A stretch of 36,546 bases of DNA, taken from the NCBI GenBank assembly GCA_903924465.1, contig CAIYBN010000016.1, forward strand, positions 1 to 36,546, given 5' to 3'. This stretch comes from an uncultured Myxococcales bacterium. GTDB lineage: Bacteria; Myxococcota_A; UBA9042. Positions within the stretch are counted from its first letter, which is position 1. Every line of letters begins with the position of its first letter. A model generated the notes under the pieces. That model ran no database searches. It was not told the DNA's origin and saw nothing but the letters and a program-made list of their open reading frames with translations. Of the stretch, positions 6,728 to 16,041 are shown one piece after another. The translations under genes and the position numbers were made by a program.

Positions 6728-8595
6728 CCGCCGCCGGGACGCACCGTCGACGGTCCGCCGCCCTTGGCCGACAGTTGCCAGCGGAAGTCGTCGATCAGCG
6801 CGACCGAGTCGAGAATGCCGTCGGATTCATCAAAAACGATGAACCGCAACGTGATGGTCTCGCCCGGTGTCACGGGCGCCGTCGTGGTCAACCAACCGGT
6901 GCCGCCGCCAATGCCGTTTTCATAGCCCGTGCCGGCGAGCCCCGCCGCGCCTTGCGCGCAGCCATCGCAGACCGTGAAGAAGCCGTTGTTGATGCTGACG
7001 CAATTGCCCTTGGAATCGAAAGAAATGTTGCCTTTGAAGGCCTTGGAGTCCAGCACGGCGAGAAACTTGTCGTTGAACGAACTGCCGACCCATTCCGGAT
7101 ATTCAGCGGACATGAAGTTGAAATCGAAGGAAAATGCCTGGGCATTGGTCGGCACGGTGATGGTCAACTTCAATTCCGTGTAGTCATGCGGCGTGCCGCT
7201 ATTGCCGCAACTGACGGCCGGATAGTTCGCGGTCGTGCCAAAGTCCGTGCCGCCTTGCGGCGAGGTGTACCCGGGCTGTCCTTCCGCGGCGGCGATGCCT
7301 GAAGAAATCACGATCATGTTCGGACCATGCGTCGGCACGTTGGGCGGTCCGTAGACCGTTTTGATGCCATAGGCTTGGGAACTCGCAGCCGTCGCCCAGG
7401 CAGCTGATTTCAGGCCAAAACACAAGTCAATCGCCTTGGCATAATCGCCCGGCGTCGAGGAATTCAGTCCCGCGACGTCGCACTTCGTCGGATCCTCGTC
7501 CGTCAAGCCGTTGCAGTTGTTGTCGACGTTATCGGCGGCGAATTCGATGGCGCCGGGATTGATGTACTTGTTGTTGTCGTTGCAATCCGCGCAGCCGGCA
7601 TACCCGTCCTTGTCGCCGTCTTCCACCGCGTCGATGATACCGTCGCAGTCATTGTCCTTGCCATTCTTGCAGTTGCGCATTGCGCCGGGATGAATCGTGA
7701 TGTCGTTGTCGTCGCAGTCGTCGGCGCAGCCGCTGTAGCTGTCGCCGTCGTTGTCCATGTCGTCCACGACGTCGTTGCAGTCGTTGTCCTTGCCGTCGCA
7801 GATTTCCGGATTGCCGGGAAAGCGCGTGGGGTCGTTATCGTCGCAGTCTTCGCACGCCGGTGAACCATCTTTGTCGGCGTCGAGCTTGTTGTCGACGAAG
7901 CCGTCGCAGTTGTTGTCCTTGCCGTTGGTGCAGTCGACCGGCGCGCCGGGGTGAATCGCCGGATTCGTGTCATCGCAGTCCACGCACGCCGGATAGCCGT
8001 CGTTGTCCGCGTCCTGATCAGCGTCGATCTTGCCGTCGCAATCGTTGTCCTTGCCGTTGGTGCAGTTCGGCTTGGCGCCCGGGTGCACGGTCGGATCGCT
8101 GTCGTCGCAGTCCTGATTCGGACCCGGGCACGCGCTGTAACCGTCCTTGTCCGCATCGAAATTGTCGACAACGCCGTCGCAATTGTTGTCGATGCCGTCG
8201 CAAATCTCCATCGCGCCGGGATGGGTCGTCGGGTTGGCGTCGTCGCAATCGCCCTGCATCGGCGTGTAGCCATCACCGTCCAAATCCTTGTCTTTGTTGG
8301 GATCGTTCGGATCCACCGGATACGGCACGTCCGCCGTCGTGATCGCATCCTGGCCAGGCACGCCGTCATTCAGGAGGGTGCCGTCGCTGCCCGTCGTCGC
8401 CGTGCCGTCCTCGCCCGGATTGGTCGCACTGTCGCCAAGTCCGGTGCCGATCGTGGTGTCCTTGCCGGGAAGCGAATACGACGGTCCGCCGGTGCCGCTG
8501 GTGCTGGAGCACGCGGCCGTGACGCAAAGCGCGAGTACGCACACGCATCGCAGGATCGGCGCGCTCAAGGTCGTGACGGGGTCGGGCGGGCGCAT
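6724..8595 (-). CDS. Asp-rich-repeat (MopE-like) lipoprotein with choice-of-anchor-type C-terminal domain
   Basis: The 623-residue protein starts with a hydrophobic stretch ending LCVTAAC, a lipobox that predicts lipoprotein export. Residues about 100-375 contain six repeats of the type DADxDGY...DCDD...HPGA...C.NGKDNDCDG, as in MopE and thrombospondin type 3 modules. These normally bind calcium and may bind copper in MopE. The C-terminal 230 residues include FSFDFNFMSAEYPEW and SFNDKFLAVLDSKAF, characteristic of the choice-of-anchor L domain found in surface proteins of Myxococcota and relatives. The ATG has GGAG 6 nt upstream. It lies downstream of the HD-GYP gene in the same direction with a 116-nt gap. 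The role is probably surface structure, adhesion or metal binding; the ligand is unknown. Confidence 0.85.
   Translation of the reverse strand: MRPPDPVTTLSAPILRCVCVLALCVTAACSSTSGTGGPSYSLPGKDTTIGTGLGDSATNPGEDGTATTGSDGTLLNDGVPGQDAITTADVPYPVDPNDPNKDKDLDGDGYTPMQGDCDDANPTTHPGAMEICDGIDNNCDGVVDNFDADKDGYSACPGPNQDCDDSDPTVHPGAKPNCTNGKDNDCDGKIDADQDADNDGYPACVDCDDTNPAIHPGAPVDCTNGKDNNCDGFVDNKLDADKDGSPACEDCDDNDPTRFPGNPEICDGKDNDCNDVVDDMDNDGDSYSGCADDCDDNDITIHPGAMRNCKNGKDNDCDGIIDAVEDGDKDGYAGCADCNDNNKYINPGAIEFAADNVDNNCNGLTDEDPTKCDVAGLNSSTPGDYAKAIDLCFGLKSAAWATAASSQAYGIKTVYGPPNVPTHGPNMIVISSGIAAAEGQPGYTSPQGGTDFGTTANYPAVSCGNSGTPHDYTELKLTITVPTNAQAFSFDFNFMSAEYPEWVGSSFNDKFLAVLDSKAFKGNISFDSKGNCVSINNGFFTVCDGCAQGAAGLAGTGYENGIGGGTGWLTTTAPVTPGETITLRFIVFDESDGILDSVALIDDFRWQLSAKGGGPSTVRPGGG
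7490..8295 (-). repeat. six degenerate Asp/Cys-rich coding repeats
   Basis: This segment encodes six tandem modules of about 40-48 residues, each with DxDxDG, a DCDD or DCND core, PGA and a closing DNDCDG-type loop. The DNA shows frequent gtcgtcgcagtc-like blocks on the plus strand. The repeats are not identical and belong to the protein; they are not CRISPR repeats. Confidence 0.85.
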
Positions 8596-8667
8596 GGCAA
8601 CTCCGGTTCAACAGCCAACCCCAGAGCGTACAGGTCCACCGGCAACGCCGCAAGCGGGAATTGTCGC

Positions 8668-8683
8668 GTTGCGCAATCGCAAC
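8668..8683 (-). terminator. small perfect hairpin between two minus-strand genes
   Basis: gttgcg-caat-cgcaac forms a six-pair stem with a four-base loop between the HD-GYP stop and the lipoprotein start. No T-run follows it on the minus strand, so it is at best a weak or Rho-assisted termination or processing site. Confidence 0.2.
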
Positions 8684-8711
8684 AGAGCAAAAGATTTCGG
8701 AATGAATTCGC

Positions 8712-10307
8712 CTAAAAAAGTCCCGATACCCGCGCGGCATTGTTGGCACGCACGGCATCGACACCCAGCACACGCCGCGGCACTTCGGAGTCGCAGAAGA
8801 CGTCCAGCAGGTCGCTGTCGATTTTCTGGTCCTTCGCCTCGTCGGCGAGAATGCGCAACGCGATGTCGTGCGGCACCGCCTTTTTGTAGGGCCGGTCCGA
8901 CGCGGTCAAGGCATCGTAGATGTCGGCAATCGCCATCATCCGCGCTTCCACGCAAATCCCGTCGCCAGACAGGCCGCGCGGATAGCCGTGACCGTCGAGC
9001 TTCTCGTGATGCCCGTGGGCAATTTCCGGTATGCGCTTGAGACCACGCGTCCACGGAATTTGCGACAGGAACCGAAACGTGTGGGTCACGTGGCTTTCAA
9101 TTTCCAACCGTTCGTCCGGCGACAGCGAGCCCTTCGGAATCGACAGCACCGCCACTTCCGCTGGCGTCACAAGCGGTTGACGCTCACCATCCGCCCCGAG
9201 AAACATGGCGCTCTGCAGTTGCAGCAGGCTCTCAAAACTGCCGCCTTGCAGCACCGTCGGCCGGTTGCAGGTCAGCACGATTTGAAACTGCGCCTCCAGA
9301 TCCGCCATCCGCCGCGCCAGATCTTCCTGTTCGCGGACAATGACGGACGCATCGACGCCGGACAACAGCAACGACACACACTTCCGCAGCGTCTCCGCTT
9401 CCATGCTGGTCTTGGCGTAGTCAAAGCGATGCCGCAGCAATTCCAGCTGATGCGGGTACAATTTCTGCGCCTTGACGAGCACGTCTTCACGCACGCCGAC
9501 CTTGCCGAAGTCGTGCAGCAGCGCGGCGTAGCGGATTTCCATGCGCTCGCTGGGGCCAAATTTCAGCCCCAAGTGACGCGGCAGGCCGACGAGCTCGACC
9601 GCATCCGCCAGGCCCAACGTCAGGCGCGACACGCGCTCCGAGTGACCAGCGGTCGACGGGTCGCGCGATTCGATCGCGACCACCGACGCTTGCACGAAGC
9701 CCTCGAACAGCTTCTGGATTTCGTCGTGCAGCTTGGCATTCTCGATCGCCGCCGCGGCCTGCCCACCCAGCGCGACGAGCACGTCGGCGTCGTCCTGCGT
9801 GAACCGTCCGTGCTTTTTGTTCAAGACCTGGATCACGCCGACAATCTGGCCGTGCATGTCGACCATCGGCACCGCGAGAAGCGAGCGCGTCTGGTAACCG
9901 GTCGCGCGATCGACCGACGCGTTGAACCGCGGATCGTCATAGGCATTGCGTAGTTTGATGATTTCGCCGGTCTGGGCAACGTGGCCCGCCAGCCCGACAC
10001 CCGCGGGAATGCGAATTTCGCGATCGCCGCCAATGCCCTGGGCAATTTTAGCCCACAACTCGCCCGTCTCGCGATCGACCAGAAACAGCGAGCCGCGATC
10101 GGCATCCACCACCCGCGACGCTTCCTGCAGAATCTTCTGCAAAAGGGTGTCCAGATCGTGCTCGGAAATCAGGGTCTTGGCGACGTCCAAGAGCGCGGAC
10201 AACCGCAGCGCCGTCTCGCTGTGCGGCGTCACGGCCAGAAACGTCCCCGTGGCATTGCCAACCGAGATCTGTCCAGTTTGCCCGGTCTTGAGATGATCTT
10301 CAGCCAT
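8712..10307 (-). CDS. GAF domain + HD-GYP phosphodiesterase
   Basis: The protein of about 531 residues has an N-terminal GAF sensor domain (about 30-195; SGL-type segments such as DADRGSLFLVDRETGEL and IRIPAGVGLAGHVA) and a C-terminal HD-GYP domain. The HD dyad is in LLHDFGKVGV and the signature HHEKLDGHGYPRGL is intact, as in c-di-GMP phosphodiesterases. Between the HD dyad and the segment SLSPDERLEIESHVTHTF lies about 105 extra residues with a coiled-coil-like stretch (REQEDLARRMADLEAQ), longer than in the standard domain. No membrane segment is visible. ATG 10307 is preferred over the GTG codons just upstream (to 10316). It is divergent from purN and leads into the Asp-rich lipoprotein gene. 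It probably controls c-di-GMP in response to a small ligand. Confidence 0.88.
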   Translation of the reverse strand: MAEDHLKTGQTGQISVGNATGTFLAVTPHSETALRLSALLDVAKTLISEHDLDTLLQKILQEASRVVDADRGSLFLVDRETGELWAKIAQGIGGDREIRIPAGVGLAGHVAQTGEIIKLRNAYDDPRFNASVDRATGYQTRSLLAVPMVDMHGQIVGVIQVLNKKHGRFTQDDADVLVALGGQAAAAIENAKLHDEIQKLFEGFVQASVVAIESRDPSTAGHSERVSRLTLGLADAVELVGLPRHLGLKFGPSERMEIRYAALLHDFGKVGVREDVLVKAQKLYPHQLELLRHRFDYAKTSMEAETLRKCVSLLLSGVDASVIVREQEDLARRMADLEAQFQIVLTCNRPTVLQGGSFESLLQLQSAMFLGADGERQPLVTPAEVAVLSIPKGSLSPDERLEIESHVTHTFRFLSQIPWTRGLKRIPEIAHGHHEKLDGHGYPRGLSGDGICVEARMMAIADIYDALTASDRPYKKAVPHDIALRILADEAKDQKIDSDLLDVFCDSEVPRRVLGVDAVRANNAARVSGLF

Positions 10308-10430
10308 GAGCACCACTCACACAGTTCCATTGAGGCTACCATGTTGACGGATTCGGGCCAAGCCATTCCGCGCTGGCCGTGGGCGACGTAGACTGCGCAT
10401 CCGCCGCGCGTGGCGCCGCCGGAGTCGCCG

Positions 10431-11045
10431 ATGAAACCGCAAAAGCCCGCACGATTGGTTGTCCTCGCGGCCGGGCAAGGCTCCAATCTGCAAGCGATCT
10501 TTCAGGCGATCGACGACGGCAAGCTGAGCGTGGACGTGGCGCTGGTCGTCAGCCATCGATCGGATGCCTACGCATTGGTGCGCGCTGCGGTGCGTGGCAT
10601 CGCGACGGCCGTGCAAACGCTGACTGCGATCAAGGCCGCCGGAGGATCGCGCGACGATTTTGACCGCTGGCTGACCGCGACGATTGCGGAAGTGGAGCCG
10701 GACTTGATCGTCTGCGCCGGCTGGATGCTGATCCTCGGATCGGATTTCTTGCGCGCGCACGGCGGACGAACCATCAACCTGCATCCCGCGCTCCCCGGGG
10801 CGTTCATTGGCAAGGATGCCATTCTCCAGGCTTGGCAAGCCGCCCAGCGTGGAGAGGTCAACGAGACTGGCGTGATGGTGCATGAGGTCATCGCCGAATT
10901 GGATGCAGGTGCGCCAATCGCCGTGCGCCAGGTGCCCATCCTGCCTGGCGAATCCCTGCAATCGCTCACCGAACGCATCCACGCCGTGGAGCATGACGTG
11001 CTGATTGACGCGATTCGCCTGAAGCTTGCCAGCCTGAGTTGCTAG
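10431..11045 (+). CDS. purN: phosphoribosylglycinamide formyltransferase-like protein
   Basis: PurN moves a formyl group from 10-formyltetrahydrofolate to GAR in purine synthesis. The 204-residue protein has AAGQGSNLQAI near the N-terminus (phosphate-binding loop), then DLIVCAGWMLILG, the catalytic block NLHPALPGAF(I)GKDAI with the conserved Asn and His, and TGVMVHEVIAELDAGAPI. The length fits the family. ATG 10431 has GGAG 6 nt upstream; the longer GTG start at 10410 is less likely. It stands alone, divergent from the HD-GYP gene and 118 nt before a lipoprotein gene, not in a purine operon. A formyltransferase for another substrate cannot be excluded. Confidence 0.88.
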   Translation: MKPQKPARLVVLAAGQGSNLQAIFQAIDDGKLSVDVALVVSHRSDAYALVRAAVRGIATAVQTLTAIKAAGGSRDDFDRWLTATIAEVEPDLIVCAGWMLILGSDFLRAHGGRTINLHPALPGAFIGKDAILQAWQAAQRGEVNETGVMVHEVIAELDAGAPIAVRQVPILPGESLQSLTERIHAVEHDVLIDAIRLKLASLSC

Positions 11046-11163
11046 CCGGAGCCCGCCCAAGACGCAAAGATTTGCCAAGCCGTGACATGCATCTGCCACA
11101 AGAATACGGTATGTTCCAGCCGTGTCAGACGGTCAGGCTGTGGTCATGACCAAAGGATTCCCG

Positions 11164-14100
11164 ATGAAATCAGCGATTTTTTCCCTTGCCGCGTTGGCGC
11201 TGAGCCTTTCACTCGCCGCTTGTGGCGACGACGCCGCGATTCAGTCGACGATCGTTGACAACGACCTGGCTGGTTCCACGGACGATACCGGCCTCGGCGA
11301 TGCGCTGGACGACGGGGGCGCTGGATCCGATGCGAGCGTTGGGACCGACATCGCGCTGTGGGAACTGCCGCCGCTGGATATTCAAGGTACCGACGCGATC
11401 GTGGACGTGGAGGACGGCGACACCGCTGGCGCCTCCGATGCGACGCCGGACGCAAGCTTGCAGTGTCCGGGAGCAGTGGGCTGCGCGTGCAAGATCGACG
11501 CCGACTGCCCCAGCACCACCATCTGTGCCGACACAGCGAACGGCAAGCAATGCCTCGCGCCCTGCCTTTCTGGCACGCCCTGCGCCGATGCCACGCTGTG
11601 TGTCAACATTCCCGGCCCCGACACGACCACGACCGACGGCGACAAGCCCGTCTGCGCACCCAAGTTTCCGCACTTGTGCGAGCCATGCTCGACATCCCAA
11701 GTGTGCCCCAGCATCGGCGTCGACAAGGTCGCCTGCGTGGGCTTGGGTACCACGCCGACCGGCACGGAATTGGACGGCGCCAACGGCTGGTTTTGCTCCA
11801 ATTTCTGTATCACCGACGCCGACTGCCCCGCCGACTACAGCTGCCTGAGCGCCAACACGATCGACGGCGACACGGCGACGTTCTGCCGGCCGAAGACCAA
11901 CACCTGCACGTGCAGCGCGTTGGCCATCGCTGAAGCCGCGACCACGACTTGCGCAAGCAGCAAGCTCGGCGGCGACGGCAAACCGATCACCGGCTGCAGC
12001 GGCACGCGGGCTTGCGGCGCCGCGGGCCTGAGCGCGTGCAGCGCTCCCATCGCCGTCACGGAAATCTGCGACAACATCGACAACGACTGCAACGGCGTGA
12101 CCGACGACGGCATCCAGAGCGGTGCCGGCGCGATGTGCGATGACAAAAACGTGTGCACCAGCGATGCGTGCACCGGCGGCGTTTGCCTCGCCACGGCGAT
12201 CTCCGCGACGTGCGACGACGGCAGCCTCTGCACCGTGAACGACGCGTGCGCGGCCGGCAAGTGCGGCGGCGCGACGGCCAACTGCGACGATGCCAACCCG
12301 TGCACGACCGATTCGTGCGACGACAAGCTGGGCTGCGTCCACGTCAACAACACAGCGAGCTGCGACGACGGCGACCCGTGCACCACCGGCGACATCTGCA
12401 AAGACGCGGTTTGTCAGTCCGGCGCGACGAACAACTGCAATTGCACCGCGGACGCCGATTGCGCGCAGTATGAGGACGCCGACAAGTGCAATGGCACCCT
12501 CTACTGCTCCAAGTCGTCAGCGCCGTATGTCTGTAAAATCAATCCAATTACCGTCGTGACGTGCGATCCTTCGGCGGACACGCTGTGCCAAATCAAACAG
12601 TGCGATCCGACGGACGCGGTCTGCAAGTTTGTGGCGCAAAACGACGGCAAGAGCTGCGACGACAACAACGTCTGCACAACGGGCGAAGTCTGCGCGGCGA
12701 CCGCGTGCACGCCACAGGGATCGGTCAGCTGCGACGACAGCAACCCCTGCACCACCGACGCCTGCGACTCCGTGAGCGGCTGCAGCCACGTCGCCAACAC
12801 ATCCGGCTGCGACGACGGCAACGCGTGCACCAACGGCGACACGTGCGCGACGGGCACCTGCGCGGGCACGGCGATTTCCTGCAACGACGGCTTCGCTTGC
12901 ACGGCGGACAGCTGCGACCCGGTCAAGGGTTGCGTCAACACTCCGCTGAACAACGACGTGTGCCAGATCAGCAGCACCTACTCGGAACCGTTCAACTGTG
13001 GCTCCGGCAGCTTGGATCTGTGGTTCCGCTCCGACGCGCTCGACAACGCCAGCTGGGTCAAGTGGGGCTTTGACGCAACGCCAGCGGTCCCTGCGCCGCA
13101 GTCGAAAGCGTGTTCGCTGAACATCAACAACGGCACGGACTTGCAGTGCGGCAGCGGCCAGTCTTCACTCAACAGCATGGTCGCTTCGCCGAGCATCGAC
13201 CTCTCCGCCATGGCCACCGGCACGACGACGAAGGTGACGTTCTACAGCGCCGGCAACTGGACCGCGACCAAGACCGCGACCGTCGCCGTGCAAGTGGACG
13301 GCGGCGGCTGGAACAACCTGGGCACCGTCACCGGCAATGCCAGCTGGACCAAGGTCGCGTTCTCGAGCACGGCGTGGGCTGGACACAAGGTCCAGTTCCT
13401 CTTCAGCTTCGCCGGGCCCTGCGACGGCGATACCAACGCCGGCTGGTTCATTGACGACTTCGCGGTCTTTGAGGACCTCTGCACGACCACGCCGGGCGTC
13501 TGCGGCAGCAATGGCTTGTGCGACATGGACGTCACGGGCCAATTGAATTGCACCGCCTGCCCGACCGGCTACGCGCCGCTGAACGGCGCCTGTGCGGACG
13601 TCGACGAATGCGCGCTGGGCACCGCGGCCTGCGCCGCCGAAGCGACCTGCGCCAACACAACCGGCAGCTACACCTGTACCTGCAAGGCCGGCTTTACCGG
13701 CGACGGCAAGACCTGCACCGACATCGACGAGTGCGCGACCGGCAAGAGCAATTGCGCCGCCAACGCCACGTGCACCAACACGCCGGGCAGCTTTACCTGC
13801 GCCTGCCCGGCCGGTCTCATCGGCGACGGCACCGTGTGCGGCACCTTGGGCAGCGGCCCTGGCGCTCCGGCGATTTCCTGCCTCGCGATCTTCCAGGCGC
13901 TGCCCAAGAGCACGGACGGCGTCTACTACCTCGACATCGATGGCACGGGACCGATCGCCATCGGCCAGTACTACTGCGACATGAAGAACGGCGGCTGGAC
14001 ACGACTCATTTCCGACGACTTTGAGAAGAGCCAGGGCGGCTGGAGCCAAGGCACCGTCACGAATTGCGGGAATTACGGCAACATCTTGGGCGGTTACAAC

Positions 14101-14451
14101 GTATTTGGCAAAGGTGCCGCGCCGGCGAAAACGGTCGACGCGCCGCCGCATACGCAGGCCAAGTTGTGGCTGCAATACATCCGCCTGGATGCGTGGAGCA
14201 GCCAATGGGCCGTGGTGTTCCTCGACAAGGCGCAGGTTTGGTCCAAGCAAAGCCCGGGCAATGAATGGACGATGGGCTGGAACAACAAATGCGGACGCTG
14301 GGACTTCCAGGACGACGAATGGGACATGGGCTCCGGTTGGGTCGGCCCGCACTCGGCCGCGACCGTCACCGTCACGGCTTCCAGCACGCTCGACCAGTCC
14401 GCCGACCAGGAAAGTTTCGGCCTCGACAACGTCGTGCTTTTCGTCAAGTAG
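11164..14451 (+). CDS. large cysteine-rich lipoprotein with CT-repeats, EGF-like pair and fibrinogen-like C-terminus
   Basis: The protein of about 1095 residues begins MKSAIFSLAALALSLSLAAC, an export signal with lipobox. In order it shows an Asp/Gly-rich spacer, cysteine-rich modules, one MopE-like loop (ICDNIDNDCNGVTDDG, about 300), and many short repeats of the form CDDGxxCTxxDxCxxGxC (about 320-600). A beta-sandwich-like domain follows at about 615-775 (SEPFNC to WFIDDFAVFEDLC). Two calcium-binding EGF-like domains come next, starting DVDECALG and DIDECATG with the GSYTCTC and GSFTCAC endings. The C-terminal 200 residues begin with a fibrinogen-like start, DGVYYLDIDGTGP...YYCDMKNGGWTRL. 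ATG 11164 has AAAGGA 6 nt upstream, preferred over upstream ATG/GTG codons. It is likely an outer-surface adhesion or recognition protein. Ligand unknown. Confidence 0.88.
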   Translation: MKSAIFSLAALALSLSLAACGDDAAIQSTIVDNDLAGSTDDTGLGDALDDGGAGSDASVGTDIALWELPPLDIQGTDAIVDVEDGDTAGASDATPDASLQCPGAVGCACKIDADCPSTTICADTANGKQCLAPCLSGTPCADATLCVNIPGPDTTTTDGDKPVCAPKFPHLCEPCSTSQVCPSIGVDKVACVGLGTTPTGTELDGANGWFCSNFCITDADCPADYSCLSANTIDGDTATFCRPKTNTCTCSALAIAEAATTTCASSKLGGDGKPITGCSGTRACGAAGLSACSAPIAVTEICDNIDNDCNGVTDDGIQSGAGAMCDDKNVCTSDACTGGVCLATAISATCDDGSLCTVNDACAAGKCGGATANCDDANPCTTDSCDDKLGCVHVNNTASCDDGDPCTTGDICKDAVCQSGATNNCNCTADADCAQYEDADKCNGTLYCSKSSAPYVCKINPITVVTCDPSADTLCQIKQCDPTDAVCKFVAQNDGKSCDDNNVCTTGEVCAATACTPQGSVSCDDSNPCTTDACDSVSGCSHVANTSGCDDGNACTNGDTCATGTCAGTAISCNDGFACTADSCDPVKGCVNTPLNNDVCQISSTYSEPFNCGSGSLDLWFRSDALDNASWVKWGFDATPAVPAPQSKACSLNINNGTDLQCGSGQSSLNSMVASPSIDLSAMATGTTTKVTFYSAGNWTATKTATVAVQVDGGGWNNLGTVTGNASWTKVAFSSTAWAGHKVQFLFSFAGPCDGDTNAGWFIDDFAVFEDLCTTTPGVCGSNGLCDMDVTGQLNCTACPTGYAPLNGACADVDECALGTAACAAEATCANTTGSYTCTCKAGFTGDGKTCTDIDECATGKSNCAANATCTNTPGSFTCACPAGLIGDGTVCGTLGSGPGAPAISCLAIFQALPKSTDGVYYLDIDGTGPIAIGQYYCDMKNGGWTRLISDDFEKSQGGWSQGTVTNCGNYGNILGGYNVFGKGAAPAKTVDAPPHTQAKLWLQYIRLDAWSSQWAVVFLDKAQVWSKQSPGNEWTMGWNNKCGRWDFQDDEWDMGSGWVGPHSAATVTVTASSTLDQSADQESFGLDNVVLFVK

Positions 14452-14466
14452 ACGTTCCTGCCGTCG

Positions 14467-16029
14467 CTACGGCTGCGCCACGCACGCCAGGAAATCCTGC
14501 GCCATCGCCAGCCACGGATCCGGTCGACGCCGCGGCGCAACGTCAGCCGCCAACTGTTGGGGCGCCTTGCCGCGCCGCGCCACGCACTGCACAGCCCGCT
14601 GCCAGTTTGCGTCCTGAACCACGCCGAACTGGGTGGTCGCATCCAGCGGCAGCGCCACGTCCGGCAGCGCACCGACGCCGTCCAGATCGCGGTTGTTCGG
14701 CGTCCAGTAATGGCCAATCGTCGCCTTGATGTAGAAGCCGGCCATCAGCGTCGGCTTGGCCACCCGCTGCATGGAAGCCTTGCCCAGCGTGTGCTCGCCC
14801 AGCACCAGCGCGCGCCCGTGGTCCTGCAGCGCTCCCGTCAACACCTCGCACGCCGACGCGCACATCCGATTCACCAGCAGTACGACCGGCACGTGCACGT
14901 CATCCGGCGTGTCCGTCGCCACCGGTTGCTGGTCCGGCTTCGCGTGCCAGCGCGCCTTCAGAATCGTTCCCGATGACAGCAGCATCTCGGCAATCGCCAC
15001 GGATTCATCCAGCACGCCACCCGTGTTGTCCCGCATGTCCAGCACAATCCCGCGCAAGGGCTTCTTGCCGCTTTCTGCCACGACAACCGCGCGCAGACGG
15101 GCCGCCGTGCCTTTGACGAAATCGCTCAGCCGCAGATGCAGAAAGCCCGGCGCAAGGCGTTCCCGCGACACGTCGTGTGCCACCGCCAAATCGCGCTTCA
15201 GGCGCACCGTGCGCAGTTTCTGTTTCAGCTTCGACCACAGGCGCAGGTCGACTTGCGAACCGACATCGCCCTGGAGCAAAGCCGGCGTTGCACAAGGGTC
15301 AAATGGCCCCTCCGCCAGCGCGATCACGCGATCGCCCACGCGCAGATCCGCGTGCCACGCCGACGACGCTTCCCGCACGTCCGCGACACAGCATTGGCTC
15401 GACGTCCCCGGCTGTTCCTGCGTGCACGGCGTGACGGCAAATCCCAGATCCGCGTGCGCTGCCTCCTGATCCGGCTCACTCACCCGGTCCCAGTAGCGCG
15501 CGGCCAGAACATCGCTGTGCTTGTCCAGACCCTTGAGCCAGCCCGACGCCGCGTTGATCCACGCCGCGTACACCCGCGCCTGCCGCTGAACGTCCTGCGC
15601 CATGCCGGCTTCCTGCCACTTGAGGACGCAATACAACTCGCGTTTGCCAAAGGCGTGGCGCGCGTGCCAATCCGCCCACGCCAGCTTCAATGCCGGCGGA
15701 TCAAGGTGCCACACCGCCTCGTGCACCAGCAGCAGCCCGTCGATCGGCTGTTTGTCACACACCAGCGGCTCCGACGGTCGCGCCGTCAGACCCTGCAGAT
15801 ACGACGCCGGGACCAAATCCACGAGCGGCGCTTGATTCCACAGCGCCAATTCCGCCGCATGCCGCCAAGCAAACTGCTCGCGCGGCGTGCCCGCCACCGG
15901 CGGATCGAGCATCCGTTCCCGGGCAAACTGCTCGACTTGCTCAAACTGCGTGCGGCCAAATTCCACGCCGCTCCAGTCCTGCGCGGTGCCCATCACGGCA
16001 ACGATGACGGCGACGATCGCGGGGAACAT
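14467..16029 (-). CDS. S41-family (C-terminal processing) peptidase, exported
   Basis: The 520-residue protein has a short N-terminal signal peptide (FPAIVAVIVAVMGTAQ), a helical N-terminal region, a PDZ-like segment (DLRVGDRVIALAEG), and an S41 peptidase domain. The fold segments GFLHLRLSDF and IVLDMRDNTGGVLDESV precede the active-site block NRMCASACEVLTGALQD...LGEHTLGKASMQ. Aligned by eye with E. coli Prc (Ser430, Asp441, Lys455), the middle Ser of CASAC and the Lys of LGKAS fall exactly at the catalytic positions 25 residues apart, so the dyad is intact. The two flanking serines of the usual SASAS are cysteines. The ATG lies 12 nt after the RIO kinase stop, with AGGAG overlapping that stop. 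It is likely a periplasmic or surface protease. Confidence 0.9.
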   Translation of the reverse strand: MFPAIVAVIVAVMGTAQDWSGVEFGRTQFEQVEQFARERMLDPPVAGTPREQFAWRHAAELALWNQAPLVDLVPASYLQGLTARPSEPLVCDKQPIDGLLLVHEAVWHLDPPALKLAWADWHARHAFGKRELYCVLKWQEAGMAQDVQRQARVYAAWINAASGWLKGLDKHSDVLAARYWDRVSEPDQEAAHADLGFAVTPCTQEQPGTSSQCCVADVREASSAWHADLRVGDRVIALAEGPFDPCATPALLQGDVGSQVDLRLWSKLKQKLRTVRLKRDLAVAHDVSRERLAPGFLHLRLSDFVKGTAARLRAVVVAESGKKPLRGIVLDMRDNTGGVLDESVAIAEMLLSSGTILKARWHAKPDQQPVATDTPDDVHVPVVLLVNRMCASACEVLTGALQDHGRALVLGEHTLGKASMQRVAKPTLMAGFYIKATIGHYWTPNNRDLDGVGALPDVALPLDATTQFGVVQDANWQRAVQCVARRGKAPQQLAADVAPRRRPDPWLAMAQDFLACVAQP

Positions 16030-16041
16030 CGGCGCCAGCTC

